The notes beneath the pieces were generated by a model that worked only from the letters and a program-made list of their open reading frames with translations, was not told where the DNA came from and ran no database searches. From CAWFZT01 sp963820415 (GTDB lineage: Bacteria > Chloroflexota > Anaerolineae > Anaerolineales > Anaerolineaceae), in contig CAWFZT010000015.1 in assembly GCA_963820415.1 (NCBI GenBank), positions 1 through 64,000 of the forward strand: a stretch of 64,000 nucleotides of DNA, read 5' to 3'. The translations under genes were made by a program, and so were the position numbers. Numbering within the stretch: the first letter of the stretch is position 1; the number at the start of each line of letters is the position of its first letter. Of this stretch, positions 62,440-64,000 are shown piece after piece.

Positions 62440-62949
62440 TTATCCGATGATTTTTCTATGACCTGCTTCAGCTGCTGGGTTGCCTTGTAACAACTCAATG
62501 GCGTGGGGCAACACCGGCAGAATAATATTTAGGTTTTCTATGGCAGCTTTAGGATTCCCGGGTAAATTTACGATTAAAGTGCGCGCCCTGATCCCGGAAG
62601 TCGCCCGAGAAAGCATGGCATATGGGGTAATATTCAGGCTTTCAACGAGAATTGCCTGAGTGATCCCTGGTGTTTGACGTTCGATTATAGAAAGGGTCGC
62701 TTCGGGGGTAACGTCTCTGGCTGTGAACCCGGTGCCACCTGTAGTCAGGATCAAGTCGCACTTGCCAGAATCGGCCCAGTTGGTCAGTGAACGGGCAATT
62801 TGACCGGATTCATCCGGGACGATAGAGACGTCGATAATTTGCCAGTGTTGCTGTTCGATAACAGATTTGAGGGCAGGCCCGGAAATATCCGGCCGTTCGC
62901 CGCGATCGGCACGGTCAGAAACAGTAAGGATTGAGACACGTACGGTCAT
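62440..62949 (-). CDS. MogA/MoaB-type molybdenum cofactor protein
   Basis: The 169-residue protein is an MPT-binding (MoCF) domain that adenylylates molybdopterin. VSILTVSDRADRGERPDISG, LILTTGGTGFTARDVTPEAT and SRATSGIRARTLIVNLPGNP are the characteristic motifs, with TGGTG and the Asp-rich loop intact. MoaB and MogA cannot be separated by inspection. It overlaps the upstream gene by 4 bp (ATGA), and no other Moco genes are in the window. Confidence 0.9.
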   Translation of the reverse strand: MTVRVSILTVSDRADRGERPDISGPALKSVIEQQHWQIIDVSIVPDESGQIARSLTNWADSGKCDLILTTGGTGFTARDVTPEATLSIIERQTPGITQAILVESLNITPYAMLSRATSGIRARTLIVNLPGNPKAAIENLNIILPVLPHAIELLQGNPAAEAGHRKIIG

Positions 62950-63785
62950 TGCGAACCTTGAGATTGCCCGTCTTCTTCTTCGGCAAACACTTTCCAGGGG
63001 CCGTGGATGCCATCCATGGTGACACCAAAGAAAAAGCGGTAACCCTGAGGAGTGCGTTGGATCAAATCGAATAAATCGGTTTTCCCTTGTTTATGATGCA
63101 AAATCAGGCCGTAATTGCCTTCCCATTGAATTTCAATTTGATCGATCTTGTTGGCAATCTCGTTGAATTGGGTGATGGCATAATGCCAGAGCCGGCGCGC
63201 AGAGGCCTTGGTGACATTTTTCACTACGTTCCCGTTGCGTAAATCGCGCATGGTGTAGTACCGTCCCTCCTGGCGATCTTCGGGAGGCATGACTTCAACC
63301 CCTGTTTTGGGAATGACTTCTTCTGAGGGTTGGAGAGCCGGAGCGTTGTGATTGGTAGGCTCTTCAACCACTTCAGGGGCAGTTGGTGGGAGAGAAGCCA
63401 TCGTGCCAGTTGCAACTATCTGCTTCCCTCTTTGTACCAGGCCAACGATTTCGTCGCGGACAGCCAGCCCAGTATCGGCTTCGTCTCTTACATAGATCTT
63501 GTTGTCATCCAGGGCGTACGGTGGGTCATCTCCCCTGGGGACAAGTACACGAATAATCTTCTTTCCCTTGACTTCGTGGATGTCGATCGTACAGGATAAC
63601 GGCGGGCTGATCCGATTATTAATTTCTTTTTCTAATTGGGTGGTAGACTGTTCGGGATCCTGCACACCTAACGGGGGTTTCTTAGGGTCGCGGATCAGGC
63701 CAATATAAAGAGTGCCGCCATTAGTGTTGGCAAATGCACAGACATCTGCCAGCACGTTGTACAGTTTTCCTCCTCGCACAGTCAT
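62946..63785 (-). CDS. AlbA_2-domain (Schlafen-type) putative DNA-binding protein, 3' part
   Basis: The frame gives 279 residues with an AlbA_2 domain: KLYNVLADVCAFANTNGGTL and YIGL hold the AFANTNGG signature, with IIRVLVPRGDDPPYALDDNK following. C-terminal residues about 170-270 form a second domain, unrecognised, including RDLRNGNVVKNVTKASARRL. The ATG at 63785 is probably internal: the same frame continues upstream as FDFIQAALEQGPNIIQDFHD, and a missing T near 63901-63904 would join it to the piece at 63899-64000. It overlaps mogA by 4 bp. Confidence 0.78.
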   Translation of the reverse strand: MTVRGGKLYNVLADVCAFANTNGGTLYIGLIRDPKKPPLGVQDPEQSTTQLEKEINNRISPPLSCTIDIHEVKGKKIIRVLVPRGDDPPYALDDNKIYVRDEADTGLAVRDEIVGLVQRGKQIVATGTMASLPPTAPEVVEEPTNHNAPALQPSEEVIPKTGVEVMPPEDRQEGRYYTMRDLRNGNVVKNVTKASARRLWHYAITQFNEIANKIDQIEIQWEGNYGLILHHKQGKTDLFDLIQRTPQGYRFFFGVTMDGIHGPWKVFAEEEDGQSQGSQ

Positions 63786-63898
63786 ACTGTCGTGAAAATC
63801 CTGGATAATATTTGGCCCTTGTTCTAAAGCGGCCTGGATAAAATCAAAAGCAGGTTCCTCTTTATGCCGATGCGGCCGGGTTCGTGAGAAATCGTTAC

Positions 63899-64000
63899 TT
63901 AAAAGAGGTCTTTGAGCGCGTCGAAAGTCAATTCTGAGAGGAGAACGTCAGTAGCCCGATCGCCGACCCCCAGGTTCTTTTTTCGGATGGGGTCCATACT
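63899..64000 (-). CDS. Probable upstream part of the AlbA_2 gene (frameshifted, cut by edge)
   Basis: The minus-strand frame from the edge reads MDPIRKKNLGVGDRATDVLL and then SELTFDALKDLF before a TAA at 63901-63899. If the T-run here had one more T, reading would continue DLFLSNDFSRTRPHRHKEEP into the AlbA_2 frame. It may instead be the true end of a separate gene; the continuity of the next frame makes the joined gene more likely. Confidence 0.5.
   Translation of the reverse strand, partial: SMDPIRKKNLGVGDRATDVLLSELTFDALKDLF

Noticed and set aside
1..64000. CRISPR arrays, rRNA genes, prophage or toxin-antitoxin genes
   Set aside because: I looked for regularly spaced repeats, conserved rRNA segments and phage structural or integrase motifs and saw none.

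Overview
The window looks like a chromosomal stretch of a Chloroflexota bacterium, most likely class Anaerolineae. This is inferred from gene content and protein style and not from a marker gene: a K+-independent membrane pyrophosphatase, GldA/GldF/GldG-type ABC genes with a DUF4340 protein, a huge TPR protein with a Pro/Ala/Glu-rich centre, tandem YfhO-like membrane proteins, MoxR-DUF58, and ATG starts mostly preceded by AGGAG-type sites. Base composition is moderate and even. I see no phage, transposase, rRNA operon or CRISPR array.

Layout. 1-3.3 kb: elongation factor P (cut by the edge), an EamA exporter, deoC, a DUF2807 lipoprotein and a VOC gene cut short by an amber codon. 3.36-8.25 kb: a sugar operon behind a clear promoter with a double LacI-type operator, encoding a GH65 disaccharide phosphorylase, beta-phosphoglucomutase and an amylosucrase-like GH13 enzyme. 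8.3-20.5 kb: a NUDIX hydrolase, a URO-D-like protein and a plant-polysaccharide cluster (GH4, GH130, GH78, sugar isomerase/epimerase, Gfo/Idh/MocA oxidoreductase, GH38) without its own transporter. 20.6-26.4 kb: tRNA-Asp, ndk, the giant TPR protein and the primary sigma factor. 26.5-30.4 kb: ABC ATPase, permease, GldG and DUF4340. 30.5-40.3 kb: a 96-bp palindrome, hppA, an RluA-type synthase, a monooxygenase/iron-alcohol-dehydrogenase pair, degV, a truncated PRPP synthetase, zwf and small zinc-ribbon, SH3 and membrane proteins. 40.4-49.1 kb: aminotransferase, MFS, smpB, a dolichol/phytol kinase-like protein, L,D-transpeptidase, ccdA, a glutaredoxin-DUF2085 fusion, pgeF, yggS, yggT and DUF167. 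49.2-52.4 kb: a membrane-anchored NACHT-HEAT NTPase behind a coiled-coil zinc-ribbon protein. 52.5-62.4 kb: four large membrane proteins in an A-B-A'-B' arrangement, then MoxR and DUF58. 62.4-64 kb: a MogA/MoaB-type protein and an AlbA_2-domain protein running off the edge.

How the genes work together. The GH65/pgmB pair would save ATP by phosphorolysis of an alpha-glucobiose to beta-glucose-1-phosphate and then glucose-6-phosphate, which zwf at 37 kb could draw into the oxidative pentose pathway. The GH4/GH130/GH78/GH38 set fits use of galactomannan- and rhamnose-containing plant material. CcdA next to the glutaredoxin-DUF2085 fusion suggests an electron relay across the membrane.

A caution that affects the whole annotation: at least eleven single-nucleotide indels, mostly in or beside short homopolymers, split ten otherwise well-conserved genes. 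Each split gene is listed as its fragments. The even spread and homopolymer bias suggest base-calling or assembly errors more than true decay, but sequence alone cannot settle this.
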